From positions 3,501,001 to 3,565,000 of the forward strand of contig NZ_CP029481.1 of assembly GCF_003151255.1 (NCBI RefSeq): a stretch of 64,000 nucleotides of DNA, given 5' to 3'. The stretch's first letter is position 1, and each line of letters begins with the position of its first letter. The position numbers and the translations under genes were made by a program. A model generated the notes under the pieces. The model saw only the letters and a program-made list of their open reading frames with translations, did not search any database and had not been told where the DNA came from. Below are positions 8,260-16,693 of this stretch, one piece after another. The stretch comes from Microvirga sp. 17 mud 1-3 (GTDB lineage Bacteria; Pseudomonadota; Alphaproteobacteria; Rhizobiales; Beijerinckiaceae).

Positions 8260-9795
8260 TCAATAGGATCTGTACTCGGCCTCGCCCTTGGACACGGCGA
8301 ACTCCTCCTCGGGCGAGAGGATGAGCTTATGACGTCCATGGACCAGGAAATAGGCCATCATGACCGCATAATAGACCGCGACCCCGATCACCGCCGTCTG
8401 GAAGACCGGATCGGTGAACTGGAAGAAGAGCGTGACGGCCGCGATGACCATGCAGATCACCGCGCCCGCGACGCCGAAGGGGCTCACATAGGGCCGATGG
8501 AGATGCGCGAATTTCCGCTTCAGCACGATGTAGGACATGCCCTGCATGAAATAGGCCAGCATCGCGCCCGCCACGGCCATGTTGAGCAGCGTTCCGCCGA
8601 TGACGGAACCGCCCGCATCGGCCCCCAGCGAGAACCAGATGATCATCATCACCAGAAGACCGAGGACGGCTCCGGTGATGAGGGCCACGTGCGGGGTCTT
8701 GCGCTGGCCGTGGGTGATGGACAGGAAGCTGGGGAAGTAGCCCGCCCGCGACAGGGAGTAGATCTGCCGCCCGAACGCGAAGATGATCGTGTGGAACGAT
8801 GCGATGAGGCCGATCACCGCGACCGCCGCGAGGATCTTTGCGATGTCGGAGCCGAACAGGGTGCGGAACCCGTCGAGCAGCGGCTCGGTGGACTTGGCGT
8901 ATCCCATAGCGCCCGGCGCGATGCCCGTGTTCAGGAAGATCACGCAGAACGCGGAGGCGATCAGCGTCAGGATGCCGGCGATGATGCCTTTCGGCATGTC
9001 GCGCTGCGGATCGTGGGATTCCTCTGCGGCCAGGGGCAGCTGCTCGATTGCGAGGAAGAGCCACACGGCAAAGGGCATGGTGGCGAAGATGCCGCCGATG
9101 CCCATGGGCAGGAACGGCCCATTGCCCTCCGGCAGTTCCACGCCGCCCGGCCCCATGTTGAGCGCCCAGCGGGAGAAGTCGTACTGGCCCGAGAACAGCA
9201 CCGACAGGTAGAACACCACGAGGCAGGCGAGCGCCAGCAGCGTGACCGTCACGGTGACCTTGAACGACAGCTCGACCCCGACGATGTTCAGCCCGACGAA
9301 AATGGCATAGCAGACGATCCAGTAGATCGGCTGGTAGGCTGGGCCGGTTTCGAAGATCCCGCTCAGGTAGGAGCCGATGAAGAACACGATCACGGCCGGC
9401 GTGAGCACGAACTCGATGTTCTCCGCGATCCCCGTGATATAGCCCGCCCACGGCCCCATGGACGTGCGGGCAAACGAATACGCGCCGCCCGTGTGCGGCA
9501 GGGCCGGCGACATCTCGGCAATCGAGAAGGTGAGGCCGAGATACATGATGGCGATGATGATGGTCGCGAAGAACATCGAGCCGAAGCCGTTGGCGAGGCC
9601 CAGGTTCCAGCCCGAGTAATGGCCCGAGACCACCGCGCCGACGCCGAGCGCCCAGAGCGACCAGACGCGGGCATGGCGCTTCAGGCGCCGGGCCTCGAAA
9701 TAGCTTTCGTCCACGGTAGTGTAGGTAATGCCGGCGGCGCTCTGCGCACCTGCCGGCGGGGCCTGAACCCCGTGACTCCCTTGTCCGACTGACAT
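8260..9795 (-). CDS. APC-family amino acid/ethanolamine permease
   Basis: A 511-residue inner-membrane transporter with about 12 hydrophobic helices. The segment VVSGHYSGWNLGLANG and the following FSIAEMSPALPHTGGAYSFA match the ethanolamine permease branch (TIGR00908-like) of the APC superfamily. The start at 9795 has GGAGGA seven bases upstream. It lies in the same-strand run between the amidohydrolase-like gene (65-base gap) and the gamma-glutamyl ligase (62-base gap), so it probably imports the amine that the ligase then modifies. Confidence 0.88.
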   Translation of the reverse strand: MSVGQGSHGVQAPPAGAQSAAGITYTTVDESYFEARRLKRHARVWSLWALGVGAVVSGHYSGWNLGLANGFGSMFFATIIIAIMYLGLTFSIAEMSPALPHTGGAYSFARTSMGPWAGYITGIAENIEFVLTPAVIVFFIGSYLSGIFETGPAYQPIYWIVCYAIFVGLNIVGVELSFKVTVTVTLLALACLVVFYLSVLFSGQYDFSRWALNMGPGGVELPEGNGPFLPMGIGGIFATMPFAVWLFLAIEQLPLAAEESHDPQRDMPKGIIAGILTLIASAFCVIFLNTGIAPGAMGYAKSTEPLLDGFRTLFGSDIAKILAAVAVIGLIASFHTIIFAFGRQIYSLSRAGYFPSFLSITHGQRKTPHVALITGAVLGLLVMMIIWFSLGADAGGSVIGGTLLNMAVAGAMLAYFMQGMSYIVLKRKFAHLHRPYVSPFGVAGAVICMVIAAVTLFFQFTDPVFQTAVIGVAVYYAVMMAYFLVHGRHKLILSPEEEFAVSKGEAEYRSY

Positions 9796-9860
9796 AGACT
9801 TTTCCTCCAAGAATAAGTCTGCCCTCTGAAGCCACGGCACACCACGCGCCGTGGCCGTCG

Positions 9861-10643
9861 TCACAGCGTCCGCATTGCCTCCCTCAGCAAGGGTGCGAGA
9901 CGCTTCGCCCACGAGGCCTGTCCGTCTTCCGTGCGGATCAGGTCGTTGCGGATCTCGATCATGAGTGGCGCCAGCCCCCGCCGCACGGCGTGGCGGTCGA
10001 GGGTATGGAAGACCCGGTCGTCCGGGCTGTAGGGTTCGTTCATGCCCACGCAGAGCCCGGCCTCCTGCGCAAGTCCCGCCGAAACGCTGCGGGCGAGGCG
10101 CTTGTCCCGGTCGAAGATGAGGCCGATCTGCCAGGGGCGCGGAACGCCCCGGTAGACGGGCGTGAAGGAATGAATCGACACGACGGCCGCGATCCCGTCT
10201 GCGCGGGAGGCGGCGAAATCCTCAACGGCGCGATGGAACGGCTCATAGACGTCGCTCACCCGCTGCGCCCGCTCCGCAGGCAAAAGCACTGCGTTGCCCG
10301 GAATGGGGGTGTTCTCGCTCACGGGCGCAATCGAATCCGGCGCCGAAGGATCCCGGTTGAGATCGAGAACGAGGCGCGAGACCGTCGCGTGGATCAGCGG
10401 CGCGTCGAGGCTTCCGGACAGGTGCCGCGCCACGCCCAGAGCGCCCGGGTCCCAGGCGATATGGCTTTCCCGCTCATCCGGCCCGAGACCCAGGGTGCCG
10501 TAGCGCGCCGGAATATGGTTGGACGCATGCTCGCAGATGAAGAGAACCGGAAACCGCCCGCCCGCATTCTCGATGCGGGCGACGGCATCCTCGGCGGATC
10601 CGTCGTGCCCGACATCGCTCGGCATCGGTCTCGCATGAGCCAT
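9861..10643 (-). CDS. N-formylglutamate amidohydrolase family protein
   Basis: A 260-residue protein of the N-formylglutamate amidohydrolase (HutG-type) family. Recognisable pieces are FICEHASNHIP with a likely metal-binding His, DLNRDP, SIHSFTP, and the C-terminal ending MIEIRNDLI. The start at 10643 is preceded by GGGAGGG. It is the first gene of the cluster. No other histidine-degradation gene is present, so it may instead hydrolyse the amide in the gamma-glutamyl product (for example gamma-glutamylglycine). That role is inference. Confidence 0.87.
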   Translation of the reverse strand: MAHARPMPSDVGHDGSAEDAVARIENAGGRFPVLFICEHASNHIPARYGTLGLGPDERESHIAWDPGALGVARHLSGSLDAPLIHATVSRLVLDLNRDPSAPDSIAPVSENTPIPGNAVLLPAERAQRVSDVYEPFHRAVEDFAASRADGIAAVVSIHSFTPVYRGVPRPWQIGLIFDRDKRLARSVSAGLAQEAGLCVGMNEPYSPDDRVFHTLDRHAVRRGLAPLMIEIRNDLIRTEDGQASWAKRLAPLLREAMRTL

Positions 10644-10781
10644 GCGGCCCTCCCTTCGTTCGCCCGACAGCGACGAGATGGTGTTTGAACACCCGATACG
10701 TCCCGTCTTTTTGTTGTTGTTTTGGAATTTTTGGTACAGGTTCCGGGTATCGTCAAGAACCGGATGTGGACAGGTCGCCCC
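10644..10781. promoter_or_regulatory. Divergent promoter/operator region between amidohydrolase operon and rpiR-like gene
   Basis: An AT-rich stretch separates the two start codons. It contains a perfect palindrome GTGTT-TG-AACAC at 10681-10692 and, on the minus strand, a direct repeat CCAAAA-ATT-CCAAAA near 10719-10735. Both are candidate RpiR operators. No clear -35/-10 pair could be assigned. Confidence 0.4.
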
Positions 10782-11663
10782 ATGCGCAACGAAAGTACAA
10801 TACATTCCGCTGCGTCACTGACTCTGGCGGATCGCATCCGTCAGGAGATGGAGACCTTCACGCCGACCGAGAAGCGCGCCGCCCACGTGCTCCTGAGCCA
10901 TTATCCCTTCGCGGGCCTCGAAACGGTGGCCGAATTCGCATCCCGCGCAGGCATTTCGGCCCCCTCCGCCCTGCGCTTCGTCAACCGTCTCGGCTTCGGC
11001 GGCTTTCCGGAATTCCAAAGGCATCTGCGCGAGGAGCTGGAGGCTCGCCTCCTGTCCCCGCTCGCCAAGGCCGGACCGAGCGGAACCGGCCAGGCTGCGC
11101 CGGATCTCGCGGCCTTCGCGGAGGCGACGATCGGCAACCTGAGAGCGACGGTCGAGAATATCGCGCCGGCCGAGTTCGAGGCGGTGGTCGCGCTCCTGAG
11201 CGATCCGCGCCGGCGCATCCATTTCACGGGCGGCCGCTTCACGGGAGCGCTCGCCCGCTACGCGGAGAGCCATTTCCGGATCGTGCGCAGCCATGTGGAC
11301 TATATCGACGGACAGCCGGTCCTCTGGCGGGACCGGATGATCGAGATCGGCCGCCGGGACGTGCTCGTCGTGTTCGACATCCGGCGCTACCAGGAGGACG
11401 TGATCGCCCTGAGCGAAACCGCCGCCCGGCAGGGCGCCACCGTGGTGCTCCTCACGGATCCGTGGCTCTCGCCCGTCGCGCGCATCGCCCGCCACGTGCT
11501 GCCGGCCCACATCACCGCTCCCTCCAACTGGGATTCGTCCGCCGGGCTGCTGCTCCTCGCGGAAGCGCTCGTCGGGGCCGTGACGCGGCGTCTCTGGGAA
11601 ACCGCGAAGCCGCGCATGGAGGCGGTCGAACGGCTTCGGGACCAGGGCAGATCAGAGAATTAG
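10782..11663 (+). CDS. MurR/RpiR-family transcriptional regulator
   Basis: A 293-residue regulator with an N-terminal HTH_6 domain (TPTEKRAAHVLL through AGISAPSALRFVNRLGFGGFPEF) and a C-terminal SIS domain (IHFTGGRFTGALARY). Family members sense phosphosugars or related metabolites. It is divergent from the gamma-glutamyl/ethanolamine-type cluster and is the likely controller. The start is uncertain; ATG codons at 10764 and 10722 are also in frame. It converges with the AbrB gene with only five bases between stops. Confidence 0.9.
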   Translation: MRNESTIHSAASLTLADRIRQEMETFTPTEKRAAHVLLSHYPFAGLETVAEFASRAGISAPSALRFVNRLGFGGFPEFQRHLREELEARLLSPLAKAGPSGTGQAAPDLAAFAEATIGNLRATVENIAPAEFEAVVALLSDPRRRIHFTGGRFTGALARYAESHFRIVRSHVDYIDGQPVLWRDRMIEIGRRDVLVVFDIRRYQEDVIALSETAARQGATVVLLTDPWLSPVARIARHVLPAHITAPSNWDSSAGLLLLAEALVGAVTRRLWETAKPRMEAVERLRDQGRSEN

Positions 11664-11668
11664 GCGTC

Positions 11669-12715
11669 TCACTGCGCGGCCGGTGGATCGATCTTCTGCA
11701 GCCAGGCGACCACGAACGGCACCACCAGGCCGATGCCCAGGAACCGGACCAGATGGTGGATGCCCACGTAAAGAGGGTCGAGCCCTAAGACCAGCGCCAG
11801 GATGGTCATGGCCTCCAGGCCGCCGGGCGCGAAGGCGATGAGGCCGTTGGCGAAGCTGACGCCCGCCAGCCAGGCGGCGAGGCCCGCGAAGGCGGTCGCG
11901 ACAACCATGCCGATCGCGAAGGACCCCAGGGCTGCCACGAGCGTGGTGCGTAGGGTCGAGCGCCGCACGTCCCGGAAGCGCTCCGCGATGAAGATCCCGA
12001 TCAGCACGAGGCCTCCGGTCGTGATGACCGGCGGAATGACCCCCGTCACCCATTCGCCCGCATGGCTGACGGTGCTCACCAGGGTGGCGCCGAGCAGGAT
12101 CGGCGCCGCGACCTGCAGGCGCTTGAAGACGAGGCCGACCAGAAGTCCGCCGACGAGGATGAACGCCATCCCGCCGGCGCTCTGGACCGGGAGGCCTTGG
12201 GCGATGAGGGCGCTCCCCGTGCCGCCGCCGCTGAAGACGACCGCGCTCGGCAGGAGCGCGATCAGTACGAAGAGCCGCAGGTTCTGGACGATCGCGATGG
12301 GCGCGACAGCGGCGTTCCGATCGACCGCGATGGCCATGACGGTCGAAAGGGCGCCGGGCACGGAGGCCAGCACCGCATCGTCCCGGCGCCAGCCGGAGAC
12401 CCGCGTGAGCCAGAAGGCGGAGGCGCCCGAAATGGCAATGACGGCGATGACGAGGAGCACCAGGCTCGATGGATAGCGCGCAATGGCCGCGATGGCGGCC
12501 GGCGTCACGGCCGCGCCCATGGAGGCGCCGGAGATCAGCATCGCGGCATCGACCAGAGCCCTGGGCATGGGCAGGGCCCGGCCGGCCCAGTTCCACAGAA
12601 CGATCGCTAGGGCGGAGCCCGACAGCCATGCGGCCGGAACCCCGACCGCGTCGAGCGTCAGGCCGCCGAGGGCAGCGATCAGGATCTGGACGAGATGGGC
12701 AAGAGCGATGCGCAT
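11669..12715 (-). CDS. AbrB-family membrane protein (putative transporter)
   Basis: A 348-residue, very hydrophobic protein with about ten transmembrane segments in two similar halves (the PGALSTVMA motif in the first, the equivalent APGGLEAMT in the second). This matches the AbrB/PF05145 family, often mislabelled ammonia monooxygenase. It is likely an inner-membrane transporter of unknown substrate. It is monocistronic and its ribosome site is weak. Confidence 0.87.
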   Translation of the reverse strand: MRIALAHLVQILIAALGGLTLDAVGVPAAWLSGSALAIVLWNWAGRALPMPRALVDAAMLISGASMGAAVTPAAIAAIARYPSSLVLLVIAVIAISGASAFWLTRVSGWRRDDAVLASVPGALSTVMAIAVDRNAAVAPIAIVQNLRLFVLIALLPSAVVFSGGGTGSALIAQGLPVQSAGGMAFILVGGLLVGLVFKRLQVAAPILLGATLVSTVSHAGEWVTGVIPPVITTGGLVLIGIFIAERFRDVRRSTLRTTLVAALGSFAIGMVVATAFAGLAAWLAGVSFANGLIAFAPGGLEAMTILALVLGLDPLYVGIHHLVRFLGIGLVVPFVVAWLQKIDPPAAQ

Positions 12716-12810
12716 GACAGGAAACCGGGCCCGAACGGCCCGGAAGGCTCAATGGACAGGGATGGCGCTTACGTCAATGCCGCGCCCGAAGATTGGGCCG
12801 CAAAGACCGC

Positions 12811-14013
12811 TCAGCCTGCGATCCTCGGCAGGGCCTCGGCGATGCGGCGGACCGCCTCTTCCAGGTCGGAGGCCTCGCGGGCATAGCAGAGCCGCAGATA
12901 CCCCTCCCCGGCCTCCCCGAAGGCCGAGCCGGGCGCCAGCCCCACTTTCGCCTCCTCGATGAGCGCCATGGCGACCTCCTTCGACGTCCGGCCGCCTTTG
13001 ATCTTCAGGAAGGCGTAGAAGGCGCCGCTCGGAGGCGGCAGGTCGACATATCCCGTGTCGGCCAGCCGTCCCACGATCTCCCGCCCCGTGCGGGCACGGT
13101 CAATCTGATGGGCGACGAAATCCTCGCCATCCTCAAGGGCCGCAATCCCGCCGCGCTGGACGAAGACGGGCGTTCCGGAGGTCTGGTACTGGATGAGGTT
13201 CTCGATGACCTGGCCGAGGGCGGGCGGCGCTTCGAGCCAGCCGAGACGCCAGCCGGTCATGGCCCAGTTCTTCGAGAAGGTCTGGACGAAGAGGATCCGG
13301 TCCTCCGGGGACATCACATCCCGGAAGGATGGGGCACGCCCGTCGATCGCCAGGGCCGGATCGTGGACGAAGCGGCCGTAGATCTCGTCCGCCACGATCC
13401 AGAGCCCATGCCGCCGCGCGAAATCCAGAAGCGCGCGCAGGTCGGACAGGGTGGCGGTCCAGCCGGTCGGGTTGGCGGGCGAGTTGACGAGAATGGCGCG
13501 GCTGCGCGGCGTCACGGAAGCTTCGAGACGCTCGAAATCGAGGTTCCAGCCGTTCTGCCCGAACACCATCGGCACCGCGACCGGGCGGGCGCCCGCCACC
13601 GTGACCGCGCCGACGAAGTTGGGCCAGGCCGGGGTCGGGATCAGCACGTCGTCCCCGTTGCCGGCCACCATGCGCATGGCGATCTGCATGGCCGGCATCC
13701 CGCCGGTGGTGACGAAGAAGCGCTCCGGATCGGAGGGCAGGCCGTAGACGCGCTCGTGATAGCGCGCCAGGGCCTGGCGCAGGTCCGGGATGCCGCGCTG
13801 ATAGGTGTAGAACGTCTCGCCGGCCGCGAGGGAGCGGGATGCCGCATCGCAGATGAAGGCGGGCGTCGGCAGGTCGCCCTCCCCGACCCAGAGCGGGATT
13901 ACGCCCTCCCGACCCCGGGCATGGTTGAACACGTCGACGATCCCGCTCGACGGCGCCTGCTCGGCCTCCGGACGGAGATTGAAAAGCGACGGAACGGACA
14001 CGGATGCGTTCAT
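12811..14013 (-). CDS. Class I/II pyridoxal-phosphate aminotransferase
   Basis: A 400-residue fold-type I aminotransferase. Key sites are NSPANPTGW, VADEIYGRF with the Asp that binds the pyridine nitrogen and the following Tyr, and FSKNWAMTGWRLGW with the Schiff-base lysine. The C-terminal small domain with RLCYARE is complete. It would be an aspartate/aromatic-type enzyme; the substrate is not resolvable. GGGAG lies six bases before the start. It stands alone between unrelated genes. Confidence 0.93.
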   Translation of the reverse strand: MNASVSVPSLFNLRPEAEQAPSSGIVDVFNHARGREGVIPLWVGEGDLPTPAFICDAASRSLAAGETFYTYQRGIPDLRQALARYHERVYGLPSDPERFFVTTGGMPAMQIAMRMVAGNGDDVLIPTPAWPNFVGAVTVAGARPVAVPMVFGQNGWNLDFERLEASVTPRSRAILVNSPANPTGWTATLSDLRALLDFARRHGLWIVADEIYGRFVHDPALAIDGRAPSFRDVMSPEDRILFVQTFSKNWAMTGWRLGWLEAPPALGQVIENLIQYQTSGTPVFVQRGGIAALEDGEDFVAHQIDRARTGREIVGRLADTGYVDLPPPSGAFYAFLKIKGGRTSKEVAMALIEEAKVGLAPGSAFGEAGEGYLRLCYAREASDLEEAVRRIAEALPRIAG

Positions 14014-14122
14014 GAGTAGCTCCCTGACAGGCCATCAGGGTTGGCCGTTCCGTCCCCTAAAGGCAAGTGCCGTTGGCGACCCATCACAAGAAGCGGAGGT
14101 CGCGATCGAAACCCGTGATGGA

Positions 14123-14557
14123 TCAGACGGCCCGCCGGTCCCGCAGGAGGTCGCGGATCTCGCCCAGGAGCTTCACGTCGGCCGGGATCTCGGGAGCCTT
14201 CTTGGCCTCCTCGGCCTTGGCGTCCGCAACCCGCTGCATCCGGTTGATCCCCTTCACGACCAGGAACAGGATGACCGCGATGATCGCGAAGTTGATCGCG
14301 ACCGTGATGAAGTTGCCCCAGGCCAGAACGGCCCCTTGGGCCTTCGCCTGTGCGAGGGCGGGCGCCGTGACGTTCTTGGACAGGGGCGTAAAGTAGTTGG
14401 AGAAATCGAGGCCGCCCGTGATGGCGCCGATGATGGGCATGAAGATGTCGCCCACGAGGGATTCGACGATCCGCCCGAAGGCGGCGCCGATGATGACGCC
14501 GATGGCCAGATCGACCACGTTGCCGCGCAACGCGAACTGCTTGAATTCCTGCCACAT
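14123..14557 (-). CDS. mscL: Large-conductance mechanosensitive channel MscL
   Basis: A 144-residue channel subunit, the usual MscL length. The N-terminal [20 protein letters not shown] and TM1, the periplasmic loop with NYFTPL, TM2 ([20 protein letters not shown]) and the C-terminal helix [11 protein letters not shown] all match. It opens under membrane tension to release solutes on osmotic downshock. The start at 14557 has GGAGGA upstream. It is transcribed alone or with the VOC gene 55 bases upstream. Confidence 0.97.
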   Translation of the reverse strand: MWQEFKQFALRGNVVDLAIGVIIGAAFGRIVESLVGDIFMPIIGAITGGLDFSNYFTPLSKNVTAPALAQAKAQGAVLAWGNFITVAINFAIIAVILFLVVKGINRMQRVADAKAEEAKKAPEIPADVKLLGEIRDLLRDRRAV

Positions 14558-14612
14558 GGTTCTGGTCCTCCAGCTCCGACCTATGCTTAAGCTGGAGGAA
14601 CCAGGATAGGCG

Positions 14613-15140
14613 TCAAGCCCCCGCTTGGGCGAGAAGGTTGTTGAGGTCGAGGCGGCGGGTGACCATCTGAAGCTGGCCGTCGGGGCTCCGCGGCCATTGC
14701 TCCTCGGGACGGTCCCAGTAAAGCTCAATTCCGTTCCCGTCCGGATCGCGCAGGTAGAGCGCCTCGCTGACGCCGTGGTCGCTCGCGCCTTCCAGGGGAA
14801 TGCCCGCCTCCGCCAACCGGCGCAGGGCATCCGCGAGGGCTCCCCGGGTCGGATAGAGGATCGCCATATGGAAGAGCCCTGTCGTGCCGGGTCCCGGCGG
14901 ATGCCCGCCGGCGCTCTCCCAGGTGTTGAGGCCGATATGGTGGTGGTAGCCGCCCGCCGACACGAAGGCGGCCTGCGCGCCGTAGCGCTGGGTGAGCTCG
15001 AAGCCCAGGACGCCGCAATAGAAATCGAGCGCGCGCTCGAGATCGGCCACTTTCAGGTGCACATGGCCGATGCGGACGCCGGGATGGATGGGGCGCACGG
15101 AAGTCTCCGCGCCGGAGGATGGTTGGGTGATGGAGTTCAT
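14613..15140 (-). CDS. VOC-family protein (glyoxalase/dioxygenase type)
   Basis: A 175-residue protein with a VOC beta-alpha-beta-beta-beta unit: [18 protein letters not shown] with the first metal-ligand His, [11 protein letters not shown], and [16 protein letters not shown] with the Glu ligand. The second half is short, so the metal site may form in a dimer. It follows the DoxX gene by eight bases and the pair is divergent from a LysR gene. A role in quinone or catechol-type detoxification is plausible from context. Confidence 0.9.
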   Translation of the reverse strand: MNSITQPSSGAETSVRPIHPGVRIGHVHLKVADLERALDFYCGVLGFELTQRYGAQAAFVSAGGYHHHIGLNTWESAGGHPPGPGTTGLFHMAILYPTRGALADALRRLAEAGIPLEGASDHGVSEALYLRDPDGNGIELYWDRPEEQWPRSPDGQLQMVTRRLDLNNLLAQAGA

Positions 15141-15148
15141 GGCCTGCC

Positions 15149-15577
15149 TCACATGGAACGGTTGCCGGACACGGCCGGGATCTTCGCGGGCTTCAGCGCG
15201 AGAGCGCCGTCTCCGATAAGGGCCAGCGCCAGGAGACCGGCGATCCACAGCGCCAGGAATTCCCAGCCGCCCTTCGGGTTGGTGAAGAAGAAGCCGGCCG
15301 GGCCGTGCACCGTGACGATCGCGCCCAGAAGGACCGGGATCAGCGCGAGAGCCGCGACGCGGGCATAATAACCCAGGATGAGCGCCACGCCGCCGACGAT
15401 CTCCACGAGGATCGTCACATAAGCGAGCGCGGGCGGAAGTCCGAGGCTCCCGAAGAATTGGGCGGTTCCGGCAGGCGTGAAGACGAAGAGCTTCAGGCCC
15501 GCATGGGCCAGGAACAGCACGCCCAGGGCGACGCGCAGGATCAGGGACGCATAGGGGGCCGTACGGGTGTCGATCAT
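15149..15577 (-). CDS. DoxX-family membrane protein
   Basis: A 142-residue membrane protein with four predicted helices and the DoxX pattern (LRVALGVLFLAHAGLKLFVF, then GTAQFFGSLGLPP and ILVEIVGGVALILGYY). DoxX-like proteins are linked to quinone or thiol redox reactions at the inner membrane. AAGGAG lies upstream of the start at 15577. It is the first gene of a two-gene unit with the VOC protein and is divergent from the LysR regulator at 15698. Confidence 0.92.
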   Translation of the reverse strand: MIDTRTAPYASLILRVALGVLFLAHAGLKLFVFTPAGTAQFFGSLGLPPALAYVTILVEIVGGVALILGYYARVAALALIPVLLGAIVTVHGPAGFFFTNPKGGWEFLALWIAGLLALALIGDGALALKPAKIPAVSGNRSM

Positions 15578-15697
15578 GGCGATCTCCTTGAAAGGGGCTT
15601 TTGGAAACAAAGTGTCGCTTTCATATGACCTCAAACCTGCGATACGATAATCTTCCGATCAGAATATCAGTTCACACCCTGAGAGTGAGATGAGCCC

Positions 15698-16612
15698 ATG
15701 CTCGACCGTGTCACCAGCATGCAGGTCTTCGCCCGGGTGGCGGCACTCGGCAGCTTCTCGGCGGCCGCGCGGGCCCTGGGCCTGTCCCAGACCATGGTCA
15801 CGAAACATGTGGCTGCCCTGGAGGAGCGCCTCGGGATCAAGCTGCTGCACCGCTCGACCCGCCGGCTCGTCCTGACCGAGGGCGGGCGCCATTATCTTGC
15901 GGCCGTGGAACGGATCCTGGCCGAGATCGAGGAGGCCGAGGCCTCGGCGGGCCTCGACCGGATCGAGCCGCGAGGAACCTTGCGCCTCAACGTGCCCGTC
16001 ACGTTCGGCTTTCGCGAGATCGCGCCTGCCCTTGCGGATTTCAGCCGCCTCTATCCGGACCTGCGCGTCGATCTGGGCCTCGCCGACCGCTATGTGGAGC
16101 TGATCGAAGAAGGCTGGGACCTGGCGATCCGGATCGGACGGCTGAAGGATTCGAGCCTCGTCGCCCGCAAGCTCGCGCCCTGCCGCCTGATGGTCTGCGG
16201 CGCCCCGTCCTATCTCGAGAGGCACGGCCTGCCGCAGAGCGTGGAGGACCTCGCCCGGCACAACTGCCTCGGCTACACCCTGTCGAGCACGATCAGCGCC
16301 GACCGCTGGGTGTTCGGCGCCGACGGGGATTTGGTGGTGCCGGTCAAGGGCAACCTTCGGGCCAATAACGGCGATGCCCTTCTGGCCGCGGCCCTGGCCG
16401 GCCAGGGCCTGATCTACCAACCCACCTTCCTGGTGGGCGACGGCCTGCGCAGCGGCGCATTGGTGCGGGTGCTGCCCGACCTGCCCACCTATGAACTCTC
16501 GGTCCATGCGGTCCTGCCCTCGGGCCGCCAGGCTCCGGCCAAGGTGCGTGCCGTGGTGGCCTTCCTGGCCGACCGCTTCGCGCCCGAACCACCCTGGGAC
16601 CGCGACCTCTGA
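15698..16612 (+). CDS. LysR-family transcriptional regulator
   Basis: A 304-residue LysR regulator of the AaeR/DsdC-like subgroup: an N-terminal winged helix (MQVFARVAALGSFSAAARALGLSQTMV region with the LLHRSTRRL linker) and a PBP2-like effector domain beginning near residue 90. Divergence from the DoxX-VOC pair 120 bases away makes that pair its likely target, probably induced by an aromatic or quinone-like compound. Confidence 0.93.
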   Translation: MLDRVTSMQVFARVAALGSFSAAARALGLSQTMVTKHVAALEERLGIKLLHRSTRRLVLTEGGRHYLAAVERILAEIEEAEASAGLDRIEPRGTLRLNVPVTFGFREIAPALADFSRLYPDLRVDLGLADRYVELIEEGWDLAIRIGRLKDSSLVARKLAPCRLMVCGAPSYLERHGLPQSVEDLARHNCLGYTLSSTISADRWVFGADGDLVVPVKGNLRANNGDALLAAALAGQGLIYQPTFLVGDGLRSGALVRVLPDLPTYELSVHAVLPSGRQAPAKVRAVVAFLADRFAPEPPWDRDL

Positions 16613-16693
16613 CGCATCGCGGCGTCACGGGGCGGTGACAATCCCGCCCGCGAGGGAGTAAACCTGCGTCTGGCTCTCGCAAGGAACCCTGTC

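Noticed and set aside
5417..8266. A 949-codon open frame on the plus strand
   Set aside because: It lies antisense to the aldehyde dehydrogenase and gamma-glutamyl ligase, both with intact catalytic motifs. Its product is His/Arg/Asp-rich without domains, the usual mirror of GC-rich genes.
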